A stretch of 64,000 nt of DNA from an uncultured Clostridia bacterium (GCA_949878885.1 CATLBN010000001.1:89877-153876); one strand, 5' to 3'; shown: positions 15,085 to 24,769, counted from the first letter of the stretch. Numbers and translations are program-made. Notes: generated by a model not told the origin, from the sequence alone.

Positions 15085-17877
15085 ATGAAAAAATACAGAT
15101 TGATATTGTTGGTAATAAGCAGCGTATTAAGTTTGATTGCTTTATTAACTCTGTTCGGTTGCAAACCGAATGAAGCTACAATTGCAGAGTATTTAGTAAA
15201 GTACGAATCTGACGGAAACGGCACGATAAACGGTGAAGCAACTCAAATAGTAGTCGAGGGCGAAGACTGTTCGCAAGTAACAGCGGTCCCTGACGAGGGT
15301 TATGAGTTTGTAAAATGGTCGGACGGAATAACTACGCCCGAAAGACAGGATAAAAACGTAACAGAAGACAAGACGATAACGGCGCAGTTTAAAAAGAAAG
15401 AGCCGTCGGAACCGGAGCCTGTAATTGAATATACAGTAACGTATAAAGCCGGAGATGGCGGAAAAATTGAAGGTAAAGCAGTTCAAAAGATAAAAAAGAA
15501 CGAGTCTGCCGAAGCGGTCGTTGCCGTTCCCGAAACAGGTTATAGATTTGTCAAATGGTCGGACGGAAAAACCGAAGCGACAAGGCAGGATAGAAACGTA
15601 ACGAAAGATATCGTTGTAAAGGCAATATTCGAGAAGCAAACTTACAAGTTAACTTACGTTGCAAGTAATGGCGGGTATTTGGTGGGCAACGCAAATCAAA
15701 CGGTTGCTTACGGCGAAAGCGGAACAATGGTAACGGCAATACCGAACTACGGTTATAAATTTGTAAAGTGGTCAGATGGTGTAAATACGGCGGAAAGAAC
15801 AGATAAAAATATAATTTCAAATAAAGAAATAACCGCTGAGTTTGAGAAGATAAAGATAACCGTAACTTATAGCGCGGGCGAAGGCGGAACGATAGACGGA
15901 AAGGCGGAGCAGGAAATAGAATACGGCAATGACGCAGAATTTGTCGTAGCGGTTCCTGACGTCGGTTATAGATTTGTAAAATGGTCGGACGGTTCAAACG
16001 TACCCGAAAGACAAGATAAAATCATTACAGCAAATAAAAATGTTACCGCAATATTCGAAAAGATTAAGATAACTGTATCATATAGCGCGGGTGTAGGCGG
16101 AACAATAGACGGGAAGATTGAGCAGGAAATAGAATACGGCAATGACGCAGAATTTGTCGTAGCGGTTCCTGACGAGGGTTATAGGTTTGTAAAATGGTCG
16201 GACGGTAACGGTTCTACCATAAGAAAGGAAACGTGCGTTAATACGGAAATAAACGTAACCGCCGAATTTGAATTTTTATATGAAGGCGGCGAGGGTACTG
16301 CGTCAAATCCGTTTACTATTGCTAATTATACGCAAATAAACGATATGTGGTACTATCCCGAATCAAGTTATAAACTGATAAAAGATTTGGATTTAAGCGG
16401 AATAAAACACGAACCTATATTTGATGATGCGACGTATTTTAACGGTCGTTTTAACGGCGGCGGGCATACAATCAATAATTTAACAGTCGAAACCGATTTA
16501 AATTATCCGTCACTGTTCGGTGTAACGAGCGGCATTGTCGGCGATTTGAATTTAGTCAACGCAAATATAAAGACTTGCGACTTTAATACGCAAAGTGCGA
16601 AGCAAAAATATTGTGTGGGTATAGTTGCGGGCAAGTCTGTGGGACTTATCCATAACGTTAGCGTAAGCGGAATAATCACCGTAGACGGAATAACGTACGA
16701 CGGAGTCGCTGTTGGGGGGATTGCGGGGATGGTCGGCAATAATGTTTTAGATTGTATTGCTGATATTGAAATGACGGTAAAAAACGTTGAAAGAGAAAAC
16801 AAAACTAATTTGTTACAGCCGTTTTTATTCGGTGGGTTATTGGGCTTTTGCGATTCGGCGAACGTAATAAATTGCGAAACGCAGGGCGAAATAACTATTG
16901 TAGATTCAAGTTATGATATATACGTCGGCGGATTGATAGGTTATTATTCTAACGGCAGTCAAGTTCAAAAGGAAATTAAAGACAGTAGTACGAACTTAAC
17001 GATAAAAGACGAAAACACTTCTTTTAATGCCGGAGGTTTCGTAGGGTATTTAACGATAAATCAAAACACGTCTTTACAAATAATTAACTGCTCAGTTTAC
17101 GGTAACATTACAAGTGGAGATGCAGGAGGTTTTATATATGAAGGTTATTCGTCATCCGGTGATTTGCTTATTGAAAACTGCTTAGTTGAAAATGAAATAA
17201 AGCATACCGGTATGGCGGCGGGTTTCATAAAGTTTTATACAGGGAAAAATTGTACAATCCGCAATTGTCATGCAACGTGTGTGATTGACGGGGGGGATGC
17301 TGGATGGGGATTTGCTTATAATGTATCACGTATTAACTTTAATAATTGTTACAGTTCCGGTAGCATTTACTCAAAACGTGGCGGTGGATTTGGATGGATG
17401 CTAGGTCATTGTATTGTTGAACAGTGCTACTCGGATAATGATATTTATACATATTTTTCAAGTTCAGCTTTTGTATATGCGGCATTATATTCAGAAATTT
17501 TAAATTGTTATTCGCAAAATAAATTTCAAAACGAACCAATATATAATAAAAACGTACCGCTTTCGGTAATAATGTATTTGAGAAACAGTGAAGTAAGTAA
17601 TTTTTATTATTCCGGAAATTTAATTGAAAAAGTATTTAAAGAGGTTACTGATTCGGAAATTAAAAATTTTCATTGTTTAAAGAGTGAAAAACTGACGGAA
17701 GATTTAGTAGAGGTTGACAGGGGCGATGAACCATCGTTAATAGATATAACAGTCTATGAAAAACCGGAAGATATGTATTATCTCGCCGATAAGTTAAATG
17801 ATGGCTTAATTAAGGATATTTGGATAAATCAATATAATGATTTTCCTATTTTAAAAAGCAAAGTTTTAACTGAATAA
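15085..17877 (+). CDS. Surface lipoprotein with five InlB-type B-repeats and a GLUG-like beta-helix
   Basis: The 930-residue protein has a signal peptide ending in a lipobox-like LFGC (Cys about residue 26), so it should be lipid-anchored. Residues about 35-400 hold five repeats of about 70 residues, each with a VxAVPxxGYxFVKWSDG core (at about 67, 151, 222, 293 and 364). This is the divergent InlB B-repeat / Flg_new type of cell-surface proteins. From about 405 (GGEGTASNPFTIANYTQIND) to the end is a parallel beta-helix-like region with GLUG-like units such as FGGLLGFCDSANVINCETQG and AGGFVGYLTI. Repeats 4 and 5 are nearly identical at DNA level. Role in adhesion is inferred. No sortase motif is present. 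Confidence 0.88.
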   Translation: MKKYRLILLVISSVLSLIALLTLFGCKPNEATIAEYLVKYESDGNGTINGEATQIVVEGEDCSQVTAVPDEGYEFVKWSDGITTPERQDKNVTEDKTITAQFKKKEPSEPEPVIEYTVTYKAGDGGKIEGKAVQKIKKNESAEAVVAVPETGYRFVKWSDGKTEATRQDRNVTKDIVVKAIFEKQTYKLTYVASNGGYLVGNANQTVAYGESGTMVTAIPNYGYKFVKWSDGVNTAERTDKNIISNKEITAEFEKIKITVTYSAGEGGTIDGKAEQEIEYGNDAEFVVAVPDVGYRFVKWSDGSNVPERQDKIITANKNVTAIFEKIKITVSYSAGVGGTIDGKIEQEIEYGNDAEFVVAVPDEGYRFVKWSDGNGSTIRKETCVNTEINVTAEFEFLYEGGEGTASNPFTIANYTQINDMWYYPESSYKLIKDLDLSGIKHEPIFDDATYFNGRFNGGGHTINNLTVETDLNYPSLFGVTSGIVGDLNLVNANIKTCDFNTQSAKQKYCVGIVAGKSVGLIHNVSVSGIITVDGITYDGVAVGGIAGMVGNNVLDCIADIEMTVKNVERENKTNLLQPFLFGGLLGFCDSANVINCETQGEITIVDSSYDIYVGGLIGYYSNGSQVQKEIKDSSTNLTIKDENTSFNAGGFVGYLTINQNTSLQIINCSVYGNITSGDAGGFIYEGYSSSGDLLIENCLVENEIKHTGMAAGFIKFYTGKNCTIRNCHATCVIDGGDAGWGFAYNVSRINFNNCYSSGSIYSKRGGGFGWMLGHCIVEQCYSDNDIYTYFSSSAFVYAALYSEILNCYSQNKFQNEPIYNKNVPLSVIMYLRNSEVSNFYYSGNLIEKVFKEVTDSEIKNFHCLKSEKLTEDLVEVDRGDEPSLIDITVYEKPEDMYYLADKLNDGLIKDIWINQYNDFPILKSKVLTE

Positions 17878-17901
17878 AAAACTGTGTTGTTTCACAGTAA
17901 A

Positions 17902-17944
17902 ACAAAAGAGCTTCTGTACCAAATACAGAAGCTCTTTTGTTTTA
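17902..17944. terminator. Strong bidirectional terminator between convergent genes
   Basis: A perfect 17-bp stem (ACAAAAGAGCTTCTGTA / TACAGAAGCTCTTTTGT) with loop CCAAA has a T run on both strands. It separates the lipoprotein (+) from the GGGtGRT gene (-). A small hairpin ACTGTG...CACAGT (17881-17898) lies just before it. Confidence 0.92.
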
Positions 17945-17963
17945 ATATTATATTTTGTGTTTT

Positions 17964-18965
17964 TTACTTCGTCATAGCTTCCTGAACGGCAACTGCAACC
18001 GCAACCGTTGCGCCAACCATCGGGTTGTTGCCCATACCTATCAAGCCCATCATTTCAACGTGCGCCGGTACGGAGGAGGAGCCTGCAAACTGTGCGTCGG
18101 AGTGCATTCTGCCCATAGTATCGGTCATTCCGTAAGAGGAAGGACCTGCGCCCATATTGTCGGGGTGAAGCGTTCTGCCCGTGCCGCCGCCGCTTGCTAC
18201 GGAGAAGTATTTAACGCCGTTTTCAACGCACCACTTTTTGTAGGTTCCCGCAACGGGATGCTGGAAACGCGTGGGGTTGGTGGAGTTGCCCGTAATGGAC
18301 ACCGAAACGTGTTCCATTTTCATAATTGCAACGCCTTCTGGAACGTTATCCGCGCCGTAGCACTTAACTTTTGCTCTTGCGCCGTCCGAAAAAGCAACGC
18401 TGTCAACTACTCTAACCGTTTCCGAATACGGGTCGAATTCCGTTCTGCAATAGGTAAAGCCGTTAATTCTTGAAATTATATATGCGGCGTCTTTGCCCAA
18501 ACCGTTTAAAATAACGCGCAGGGGCTTTGTGCGCACTTTATTTGCGTTTTCCGCAATTTTAATTGCGCCTTCCGCTGCGGCAAACGATTCGTGTCCGGCA
18601 AGGAAGCAGAAGCAGTCGGTTTCTTCGGATAAAAGCATTGCGCCTAAATTTCCGTGTCCCTCGCCGACTTTTCTGTTTTCGGCAACGGAACCGGGGATGC
18701 AGAAGCTTTGAAGACCTATGCCTATTTTTGTTGCCGCGTCGTTAGCTTTTTTACAGCCGCTTTTGATGGCGATTGCCGCGCCTACCGTATATGCCCAAAC
18801 TGCGTTTTCAAAGCAGATAGGCTGGGTACCGCGTACTATTTTGTCAACGTCTATCCCTTTTTTAAGGGTAATATCTTTGCATTCTTCAATGGATTTAATT
18901 CCGTATTCTTTCAAAACGCCCAAAATTTTCTTTTCGCGTCTTTCATAGCTTTCAAAAAGTGCCAT
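17964..18965 (-). CDS. GGGtGRT family protein
   Basis: This 333-residue protein belongs to a family of unknown function named for its GGGTGRT motif, which is present as SGGGTGRTLHPDNMGAGPSS, followed by YGMTDTMGRMHSDAQFAG. It begins MALFESYERREKKI and has three Cys-containing stretches (IGLQSFCIPGSV, TDCFCFLAG, GFTYCRTEFDP). No membrane segment or signal is seen. The gene lies 2 bp downstream of a NifU-like scaffold gene on the same strand, an arrangement I recall as conserved in anaerobic Clostridia. The pairing suggests a function connected with Fe-S or persulfide chemistry, but this is inference. Confidence 0.9.
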   Translation of the reverse strand: MALFESYERREKKILGVLKEYGIKSIEECKDITLKKGIDVDKIVRGTQPICFENAVWAYTVGAAIAIKSGCKKANDAATKIGIGLQSFCIPGSVAENRKVGEGHGNLGAMLLSEETDCFCFLAGHESFAAAEGAIKIAENANKVRTKPLRVILNGLGKDAAYIISRINGFTYCRTEFDPYSETVRVVDSVAFSDGARAKVKCYGADNVPEGVAIMKMEHVSVSITGNSTNPTRFQHPVAGTYKKWCVENGVKYFSVASGGGTGRTLHPDNMGAGPSSYGMTDTMGRMHSDAQFAGSSSVPAHVEMMGLIGMGNNPMVGATVAVAVAVQEAMTK

Positions 18966-18967
18966 TA

Positions 18968-19693
18968 TCAGTCAACCTCCTTGTCCGTTCTGGGGTCAAT
19001 GTGCTTAACGGCGCCGCTTTCCTTGGAATATCTGCCGTAAGTACCTATAGCTTTTTCGTACGCTTCGTTGGGAGAAAGACCTTTTTTAATAAAATCGGTC
19101 ATTTTTCCTAACGAAACAAACTTGTAACCGCAAATTTCGTTGTTTTTATCAAGCGCAAGCGCCAAAACGTAGCCTTCCGCCATTTCCAAATAACGCGCGC
19201 CCTTCAAAGCGGTGCCGTACATAGTGCCTACCTGCGACCTAAGACCTTTGCCCAAGTCTTCCAAACCTGCGCCGATGGGCAAACCGTCTTCCGAAAAAGC
19301 CGACTGCGTTCTTCCGTACACAATCTGTAAAAACAGTTCGCGCATAGCCGTGTTTATCGCGTCGCACACAAGGTCGGTATTCAAAGCTTCCAAAATGGTT
19401 TTGTGGGGCAGAATTTCCGCAGCCATAGCGGCGGAGTGGGTCATACCGGAGCAGCCTATGGTTTCCACAAGCGCTTCTTGGATTATACCGTCTTTTACGT
19501 TAAGCGTAAGCTTGCAGGCGCCCTGCTGCGGTGCGCACCAACCGATACCGTGAGTAAGACCCTTGACGTCTTTGATTTCTTTTGCCTTAATCCATTGCCC
19601 TTCTTCGGGTATGGGAGCGGGACCGTGTTCGAATCTTCCCGAAACGCCCTTGGCAACGCAAATCATATTTTCAATGTCTTTTGAATATTGCAT
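18968..19693 (-). CDS. NifU/IscU-like iron-sulfur scaffold-type protein
   Basis: The 241-residue protein contains a NifU-N-like core: HGIGWCAPQQGACKLTLNVK, then VETIGCSGMTHSAAMAAEIL and a later helical part, with Cys residues positioned as scaffold ligands. It is longer than IscU and has a C-terminal extension (YEKAIGTYGRYSKESGA, ending in RTDKEVD). The start chosen is ATG at 19693 because GGAGGAATTAGT stands directly before it; a start 25 codons upstream has no ribosome binding site. It is the first gene of a two-gene unit with the GGGtGRT gene, and the two probably work together. Substrate and partner are unknown. Confidence 0.82.
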   Translation of the reverse strand: MQYSKDIENMICVAKGVSGRFEHGPAPIPEEGQWIKAKEIKDVKGLTHGIGWCAPQQGACKLTLNVKDGIIQEALVETIGCSGMTHSAAMAAEILPHKTILEALNTDLVCDAINTAMRELFLQIVYGRTQSAFSEDGLPIGAGLEDLGKGLRSQVGTMYGTALKGARYLEMAEGYVLALALDKNNEICGYKFVSLGKMTDFIKKGLSPNEAYEKAIGTYGRYSKESGAVKHIDPRTDKEVD

Positions 19694-19865
19694 TACTAAT
19701 TCCTCCGAATTTTTTATCAGTATTTTTTTACCGTTTTTAATTATATCACGCTTAAAACTTTTATTCAATAATATAAAACCAAAAAATTACAACTTTTTTA
19801 TTTATTGCATTAATTTTTTGTTTACGCGCGGTAAAAATGTAGTATAAATATATTGAGGAAACAAT

Positions 19866-20354
19866 ATGCTTTGTCAGCACTGTAAAAAAAACGATGCAAC
19901 GGTTAATTACGTTGAAATAATAAACGGCGATAAATTCGAAAGCCATTTGTGTGCGCTTTGCTATGCGGAACTGTACGGAGAACTCAATTCCAAAGCCAAC
20001 GCAGATATTTGGGCGGGGCTTTTCGGTTCGGCTGCACCAAGAAAAAAAGTATGCCCTGTTTGCGGCACAACGTATGCGGATTACGAGAGTACGGGGCTTT
20101 TGGGCTGCGCAAGCTGTTACGATGTTTTTAAGGAAGAACTAATACCTTCTGTTCGCAGAATTCAGGGCAGAGTAGAACACGTTGGCAAAACGGGGAACAA
20201 TAACGACGAATTCGGTTTGCACCGCAGGCTTAAAAGTTTGCAGGAACAGCTTGAAAGCGCTTTGAGAGAAAAACGCTACGGCGAAGCCGGTAAGCTTAAT
20301 AAGCGTATAGACGAAATTAATAAAACGCTTTACGGGGGCGGAAAAGATGACTGA
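19866..20354 (+). CDS. mcsA: Protein-arginine kinase activator McsA
   Basis: The 162-residue zinc protein activates the arginine kinase McsB and links it to ClpC. Four CxxC pairs are visible: CQHC at the N-terminus, CALC near 30, CPVC near 64 and CASC near 83. The C-terminus has a UVR motif (LHRRLKSLQEQLESALREKR). The ATG follows TTGAGGAAACAAT. It starts the mcsA-mcsB-clpC operon and overlaps mcsB by 8 bases. The usual first gene, ctsR, is not present; the upstream neighbour is the divergent NifU-like gene. Regulation by CtsR can therefore not be assumed. Confidence 0.94.
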   Translation: MLCQHCKKNDATVNYVEIINGDKFESHLCALCYAELYGELNSKANADIWAGLFGSAAPRKKVCPVCGTTYADYESTGLLGCASCYDVFKEELIPSVRRIQGRVEHVGKTGNNNDEFGLHRRLKSLQEQLESALREKRYGEAGKLNKRIDEINKTLYGGGKDD

Positions 20355-21354
20355 CGTTTCAAAAACCGTAGTATCCACTCGCGTTCGCCTTGCAAGAAAT
20401 ATAGAAGGATATCCGTTTCCTTCTCACTTAAAAAACGAAAAGCAAGCCAAAGAAATTATACGTTTGGTATCTTCCGGGCTTTCAAGACTTGACGAGTTTA
20501 AACTTTATTATATGGACGCGATTACGGAGGCGGAGGCTGTTTCTTTAAAAGAAAACCACCTAATAAGCCCAAATCTTATAGGCAGCAAACGGTTTTCCGC
20601 CGCGCTTATAAACCGCGAAGAAAGCGTTTCTATAATGATTAACGAAGAAGACCACCTGCGCGAACAATGTATAGTAAAAGGGTTGGATTTACGTCTTGCA
20701 TATGACACAATGTCGGAGATAGACAACCGCATTTCTTCTACAATGAAATTTGCGTTTGACGAACAGCTCGGCTTTTTAACAGCCTGTCCCACAAATTTGG
20801 GAACGGGATTAAGAGCTTCGGTTATGTTTTTTTTGCCGGCGCTTACGCTTAACGGCATAATGCCTAAAGTTATACGCAGTATATCGCGTTTGGGGCTTAC
20901 GGTTCGCGGTATTTACGGCGAGGGCAGCGAAGCCGAAGGGTTTATGTATCAAATAAGCAACGAAGTTACATTGGGCGTTACAGAAGAAGAAATTATAACT
21001 CAGGTTGAAGAAGTTGTTAAAAAAGTGTGCGCTTTGGAGGAAGCCGAGCGCGAAAATCTTAAAAGCGGCGCTTCTTCGCTTGAAATAAAGGACGAGTGTT
21101 TGCGCTCTTACGGAATACTTACGAATTGCGCAAAGCTTTCCACGGGCGAACTTATAAAGCTTTCGGCAAACGTTAAGCTTGGGGCCTGTTTGGGATTTAT
21201 AAATCTCGACGACGTTTCGCTTATTGACGAGCTTGCGGTAAAAATGCGTCCTTCTAACATAAACGCGGCGGCGCAAAAGCAGCTAACCGCAATAGAGCGC
21301 GACGTTTACAGGGCGCAATACACCGGAAAGTATTTAAAAAAGATTATAAACTGA
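20347..21354 (+). CDS. mcsB: Protein-arginine kinase McsB
   Basis: The 335-residue enzyme phosphorylates arginine residues of damaged proteins, which marks them for ClpC-ClpP. The phosphagen-kinase catalytic domain is clear: VVSTRVRLARNIEGYPFP, INEEDHLREQCI, CPTNLGTGLRASV and the region with YGEGSEAEGFMYQISNEVTLG. The C-terminal part ends with the arm RDVYRAQYTGKYL, typical of McsB. The start ATG overlaps mcsA, consistent with translational coupling, and clpC follows 44 bp after the stop. Length is slightly below the Bacillus protein but nothing essential is missing. Confidence 0.96.
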   Translation: MTDVSKTVVSTRVRLARNIEGYPFPSHLKNEKQAKEIIRLVSSGLSRLDEFKLYYMDAITEAEAVSLKENHLISPNLIGSKRFSAALINREESVSIMINEEDHLREQCIVKGLDLRLAYDTMSEIDNRISSTMKFAFDEQLGFLTACPTNLGTGLRASVMFFLPALTLNGIMPKVIRSISRLGLTVRGIYGEGSEAEGFMYQISNEVTLGVTEEEIITQVEEVVKKVCALEEAERENLKSGASSLEIKDECLRSYGILTNCAKLSTGELIKLSANVKLGACLGFINLDDVSLIDELAVKMRPSNINAAAQKQLTAIERDVYRAQYTGKYLKKIIN

Positions 21355-21397
21355 AAGCCGCAAAGCTTATATTGCAGTGCGGCAGGGAGGCAGATAT

Positions 21398-23944
21398 ATG
21401 GATATTTACAATAAATTTACCGATAATCTTCAACAGGTTTTATCGGTTGCCGACGAGGCGGCTAAAATATACGGAAGCAGTTATATCGGAAGCGAACACA
21501 TAGTTTTTGCAATGTTAAACTGTCCCGATTGCACGGCTTATAAAGTACTGTCTATGTGCGGAGTTTCGGAAGCCGATTTCCGCGTATATTTTCAGCGTTC
21601 CATAGACAGATTTTCAAACGTAAACGGTTATACGCCGCGCACAAAGCATATGCTTGAACGCGCGTTGGAGCTTTCGATAGATATTAACGGCGACGACAGT
21701 TTGGCAGGTACCGAACATATGCTGCTTGCAATAATGTCTTCCAACGATTGCCTTGCAATGCGCATTTTAAGCGCGTTGGGCGTTAATATGGCTAATCTTG
21801 CAAGCAAGCTTGAACTTGCCATAACCGACGGCCTTTCCGAAATAGGTCAGGACGACGAAGAAGGCGACCCGTTTAAAAGTTTTGCGGAATCGTTTTTCGG
21901 TTCTTCAGCAAAAGCTCAGCGTCAGCAGACTAACGGGCAGAAAAGCTCTAAGGAAAGTAAAGGCGCAAGCGCTTTGGATAAATCTGTTTTGCAGTACGGC
22001 ACAGATTTAACGCAAAAAGCCAGAGAGGGCAAAATAGACCCGGTTATAGGACGAAAAAAAGAAATAGATAAAATAATTCAGGTATTATCGCGCAGAACAA
22101 AAAACAACCCCGTATTGATAGGAGAGCCGGGCGTTGGAAAAAGCGCCGTGGTAGAAGGGTTGGCGCAAGCCATAATTAAAAACGAAGTACCCGATTTATT
22201 AAAAGATAAAATAGTATTTTCTTTGGATTTGGCTGGAATGGTTGCGGGCGCAAAGTATCGCGGCGACTTTGAGGAACGTCTTAAAAATGCAATTACAACC
22301 ATAAAAAACAGCGGCAACGTAATACTTTTTATAGACGAAATTCATCAAATAGTGGGCGCCGGCGCAACTTCAGACGGAAATATGGACGCGGCAAACATTT
22401 TAAAACCTATGCTTGCGCGCGGAGAACTGCAAACCATAGGCGCAACTACGCTTGAAGAATACCGCAAATACATTGAAAAAGACGCGGCTTTGGAACGCAG
22501 GTTTACTCCCGTTCAGGTTGACGAACCTACCGTTGACGATACGGTATCTATATTACGCGGATTGCGCGACAAGTATGAAGCGCACCATAAAGTAGTTATA
22601 ACGGACGAGGCGATAATCGCCGCGGCAACGCTTTCCGACAGATATATAACCGATAGGTTTTTGCCTGATAAAGCAATAGATTTAATAGACGAAGCAGCTT
22701 CGCGCGCAAGGCTCAACAGCTTAAACAGCCCGGACGAGGTCAAAGAGCTTGAAGAAAGGCTTAAAAGACTGAACTTGGAAAAGAACAAAGCTGCCAAAGG
22801 CGAAAATTATACTCAGGCTCAGAAGCTTGTTGTTGAGATAAACGAAGTTCAGGAAAAAATAAAAAAACTTACTTCAGAATGGAAGGGCGAAAAGCAGACT
22901 ACGGCGCCGAATATAGGAAGTAACGAAATAGCCGATATAGTAAGCGGTTGGACGGGAGTTCCCGTAGTTAAGCTTACCGAGCAGGAGAGCGAAAAGCTTT
23001 TACATTTGGAAGAAAATCTTCACAAACGTATAATCGGTCAGGACGAAGCGGTTTCCGCCGTATCCAAGGCGATACGCCGCGCTCGCGCAGGGCTTAACGA
23101 ACCCAATAAACCGATAGGCTCGTTTATATTCGTAGGACCTACGGGCGTCGGTAAAACAGACCTTGCCAAGGCGCTTGCCGAAACTATGTTCGGCGACGAA
23201 CGCTTAATGATAAGAATGGATATGTCGGAATTTATGGAAAAACATTCGGTATCCAAACTTATAGGCGCGCCTCCCGGATATATCGGCTACGACGACAATA
23301 ACGGCGGTCAGCTTTCCGAGCGGGTGAGAAGAAAGCCGTATTCGGTTGTGCTTTTCGACGAGGTTGAAAAAGCGCACCCCGACGTGTTTAACGTACTTTT
23401 GCAAATTTTGGACGACGGCAGGCTTACCGACAGCAAGGGCAGAGTAATTAATTTTAAAAATACTATAATAATTATGACTTCCAACGTCGGCGCAAGCCGA
23501 ATAAAGAAAATGTCTAACTTCGGATTTGCTTCAGGCGACGAGTCTGATTCCGGTTACGACAATATGAAAGAAAATATTAACGAAGCGCTTAAAGAGCAGT
23601 TTAAGCCGGAGTTTTTAAACCGTCTTGACGATATTATAATTTTCAGAAAACTCAGCAAGGAAGAAGCAGGCAAAATCTGCCGTAAAATTATAGAAGGACT
23701 TTCCGAACGGCTTAAAGACAGAAACATTACGTTGAACATTTCCGACGAAGCAATGGATAAACTTTTGGAGGAAGGTTACAACGATATGTTCGGCGCGCGT
23801 CCGTTGAAAAGAATTGTGCAAAAACGCGTAGAAGACAGACTGTCTGATGAAATTCTTGCCGGAAACATACTTTCTGGAGAGGTTGTAACTGTAACGGTAA
23901 AGGACGGAGAATTTGTTTTCCGTTCCGATAAAAAGAAAGAGTAA
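21398..23944 (+). CDS. clpC: ATP-dependent Clp protease ATPase subunit ClpC
   Basis: This 848-residue AAA+ unfoldase feeds (arginine-phosphorylated) proteins to ClpP. In order: two ClpN repeats (to about 150), a linker with polar residues, the first AAA+ module with [13 protein letters not shown] and [10 protein letters not shown], a UVR-type coiled middle domain around [20 protein letters not shown], then the second module with [13 protein letters not shown] and [16 protein letters not shown], and the ClpB D2-small domain at the end. I chose the ATG at 21398, which has GGGAGGCAGATAT upstream, over a GTG seven codons earlier. It is the last gene of the mcsA-mcsB-clpC unit and is followed by a terminator. 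Confidence 0.97.
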   Translation: MDIYNKFTDNLQQVLSVADEAAKIYGSSYIGSEHIVFAMLNCPDCTAYKVLSMCGVSEADFRVYFQRSIDRFSNVNGYTPRTKHMLERALELSIDINGDDSLAGTEHMLLAIMSSNDCLAMRILSALGVNMANLASKLELAITDGLSEIGQDDEEGDPFKSFAESFFGSSAKAQRQQTNGQKSSKESKGASALDKSVLQYGTDLTQKAREGKIDPVIGRKKEIDKIIQVLSRRTKNNPVLIGEPGVGKSAVVEGLAQAIIKNEVPDLLKDKIVFSLDLAGMVAGAKYRGDFEERLKNAITTIKNSGNVILFIDEIHQIVGAGATSDGNMDAANILKPMLARGELQTIGATTLEEYRKYIEKDAALERRFTPVQVDEPTVDDTVSILRGLRDKYEAHHKVVITDEAIIAAATLSDRYITDRFLPDKAIDLIDEAASRARLNSLNSPDEVKELEERLKRLNLEKNKAAKGENYTQAQKLVVEINEVQEKIKKLTSEWKGEKQTTAPNIGSNEIADIVSGWTGVPVVKLTEQESEKLLHLEENLHKRIIGQDEAVSAVSKAIRRARAGLNEPNKPIGSFIFVGPTGVGKTDLAKALAETMFGDERLMIRMDMSEFMEKHSVSKLIGAPPGYIGYDDNNGGQLSERVRRKPYSVVLFDEVEKAHPDVFNVLLQILDDGRLTDSKGRVINFKNTIIIMTSNVGASRIKKMSNFGFASGDESDSGYDNMKENINEALKEQFKPEFLNRLDDIIIFRKLSKEEAGKICRKIIEGLSERLKDRNITLNISDEAMDKLLEEGYNDMFGARPLKRIVQKRVEDRLSDEILAGNILSGEVVTVTVKDGEFVFRSDKKKE

Positions 23945-23952
23945 TCAAGTTT

Positions 23953-23990
23953 TTAAAAGCGCCTTCGGAGTATTCCGTAGGCGCTTTTAA
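23953..23990. terminator. Terminator after clpC
   Basis: TTAAAAGCGCCT and AGGCGCTTTTAA form a 12-bp stem, with an inner CGGA/TCCG stem in the loop. T-rich ends on both strands allow use for clpC (+) and cwlD (-). Confidence 0.85.
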
Positions 23991-24005
23991 TTGCGTTAAA
24001 TAAAA

Positions 24006-24023
24006 CATATTAGGGGGGCAATT
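24006..24023 (+). repeat. Dispersed element copy 3, overlapping the cwlD stop codon
   Basis: The core CATATTAGGGGGGCAATT lies 61 nt after the clpC stop, on its strand, behind GCGTTAAATAAAA. The last two core bases are part of the TTA that is the cwlD stop codon on the minus strand. The element therefore reaches into the end of cwlD. Confidence 0.65.
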
Positions 24024-24711
24024 AAGAATAATAGCTTACGGCGCCCTTAAAAATTGCGTATGCTATTTTCTTTTGGTATTCAGGAGAAACAAGCAATTCT
24101 TCGTCTTGCGCGTTGGATAAAAAGCCGCATTCTACAATAACCGAAGGGTTTTGCGTGCATTTAAGCATATAATAATCGCCTATAAGCGGTTCGTTTGCTT
24201 TAACCGCTTCGTCCATTTCGTTAATCGCCGTTTGTATTGACAAAGCAAGCGCTTTGCCGCATTCGCTGGATTTGTCAAAAAAAACCTGTCCGCCCCTGCG
24301 CGACGGTATGGGACAGAAATTCTGGTGTACGGATATAACCATATCGGCTTTGTTTTTTTCTATAATTTCCTTGCGTTTTTTCATATCGCGCATTTTAAAG
24401 CCTTTGGTTGAAAGTCCGTAAAGTCCGCCGTTATTCTGTCTGGTCATAACCGCGGTAAATCCGGCGTCGGCAAAATAGCCTTTAAGCTGTTTGGCTATAG
24501 CAAGATTTATATCGCTTTCTTTTACTGACGAATTAACGCCGTAAACGCCGGCGTCTATGCCTCCGTGTCCGGCGTCTATAACTATAACTTTTTCTCCTGC
24601 GGAAGACGTTGCGTAAATGCCGCTGCCGCAGACTATTCCAAAAGCTATGCCCGCCGCCAAAATTAACGCTGCTGCTATAATAAAACTCTTTTTAAAAATA
24701 ATTAATTTCAC
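24022..24711 (-). CDS. cwlD: N-acetylmuramoyl-L-alanine amidase, CwlD-like
   Basis: The 229-residue Amidase_3 enzyme hydrolyses the amide bond between muramic acid and the stem peptide. CwlD makes muramic delta-lactam in spore cortex together with a PdaA-type deacetylase; one such deacetylase is encoded at 61966. An N-terminal membrane anchor (IIAAALILAAGIAFGIVCG) precedes the catalytic domain with the zinc ligands in VIDAGHGGIDAG, the SDINLAIAKQL Glu-containing helix region, SVHQNF and the catalytic Glu in VIVECGFLSN. Start is GTG at 24711 with no clear ribosome binding site. The stop codon lies within repeat copy 3. CwlD is a size match, but other membrane amidases are possible. Confidence 0.85.
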   Translation of the reverse strand: MKLIIFKKSFIIAAALILAAGIAFGIVCGSGIYATSSAGEKVIVIDAGHGGIDAGVYGVNSSVKESDINLAIAKQLKGYFADAGFTAVMTRQNNGGLYGLSTKGFKMRDMKKRKEIIEKNKADMVISVHQNFCPIPSRRGGQVFFDKSSECGKALALSIQTAINEMDEAVKANEPLIGDYYMLKCTQNPSVIVECGFLSNAQDEELLVSPEYQKKIAYAIFKGAVSYYS

Positions 24712-24730
24712 GCTATATACTATGGATTAA

Positions 24731-24759
24731 TTGCATTTTTTATGATACGGTGTTATAAT
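24731..24759 (+). promoter_or_regulatory. Promoter of mrnC (leaderless arrangement)
   Basis: TTGCAT (24731-24736), a 17-bp spacer and TATAAT (24754-24759) form a near-consensus sigma-A promoter. Only 10 nt separate the -10 box from the mrnC ATG at 24770, so the transcript should start 2-4 nt before the start codon. Confidence 0.7.
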
Positions 24760-24769
24760 AAAATCGTAT

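Noticed and set aside
20330..20345. Another copy of the dispersed element (TTTACGGGGGCGG) at the end of mcsA
   Set aside because: It shares only the ACGGGGGC block, lacks the AATT end and the upstream TTAAAC segment, and encodes the mcsA C-terminus.
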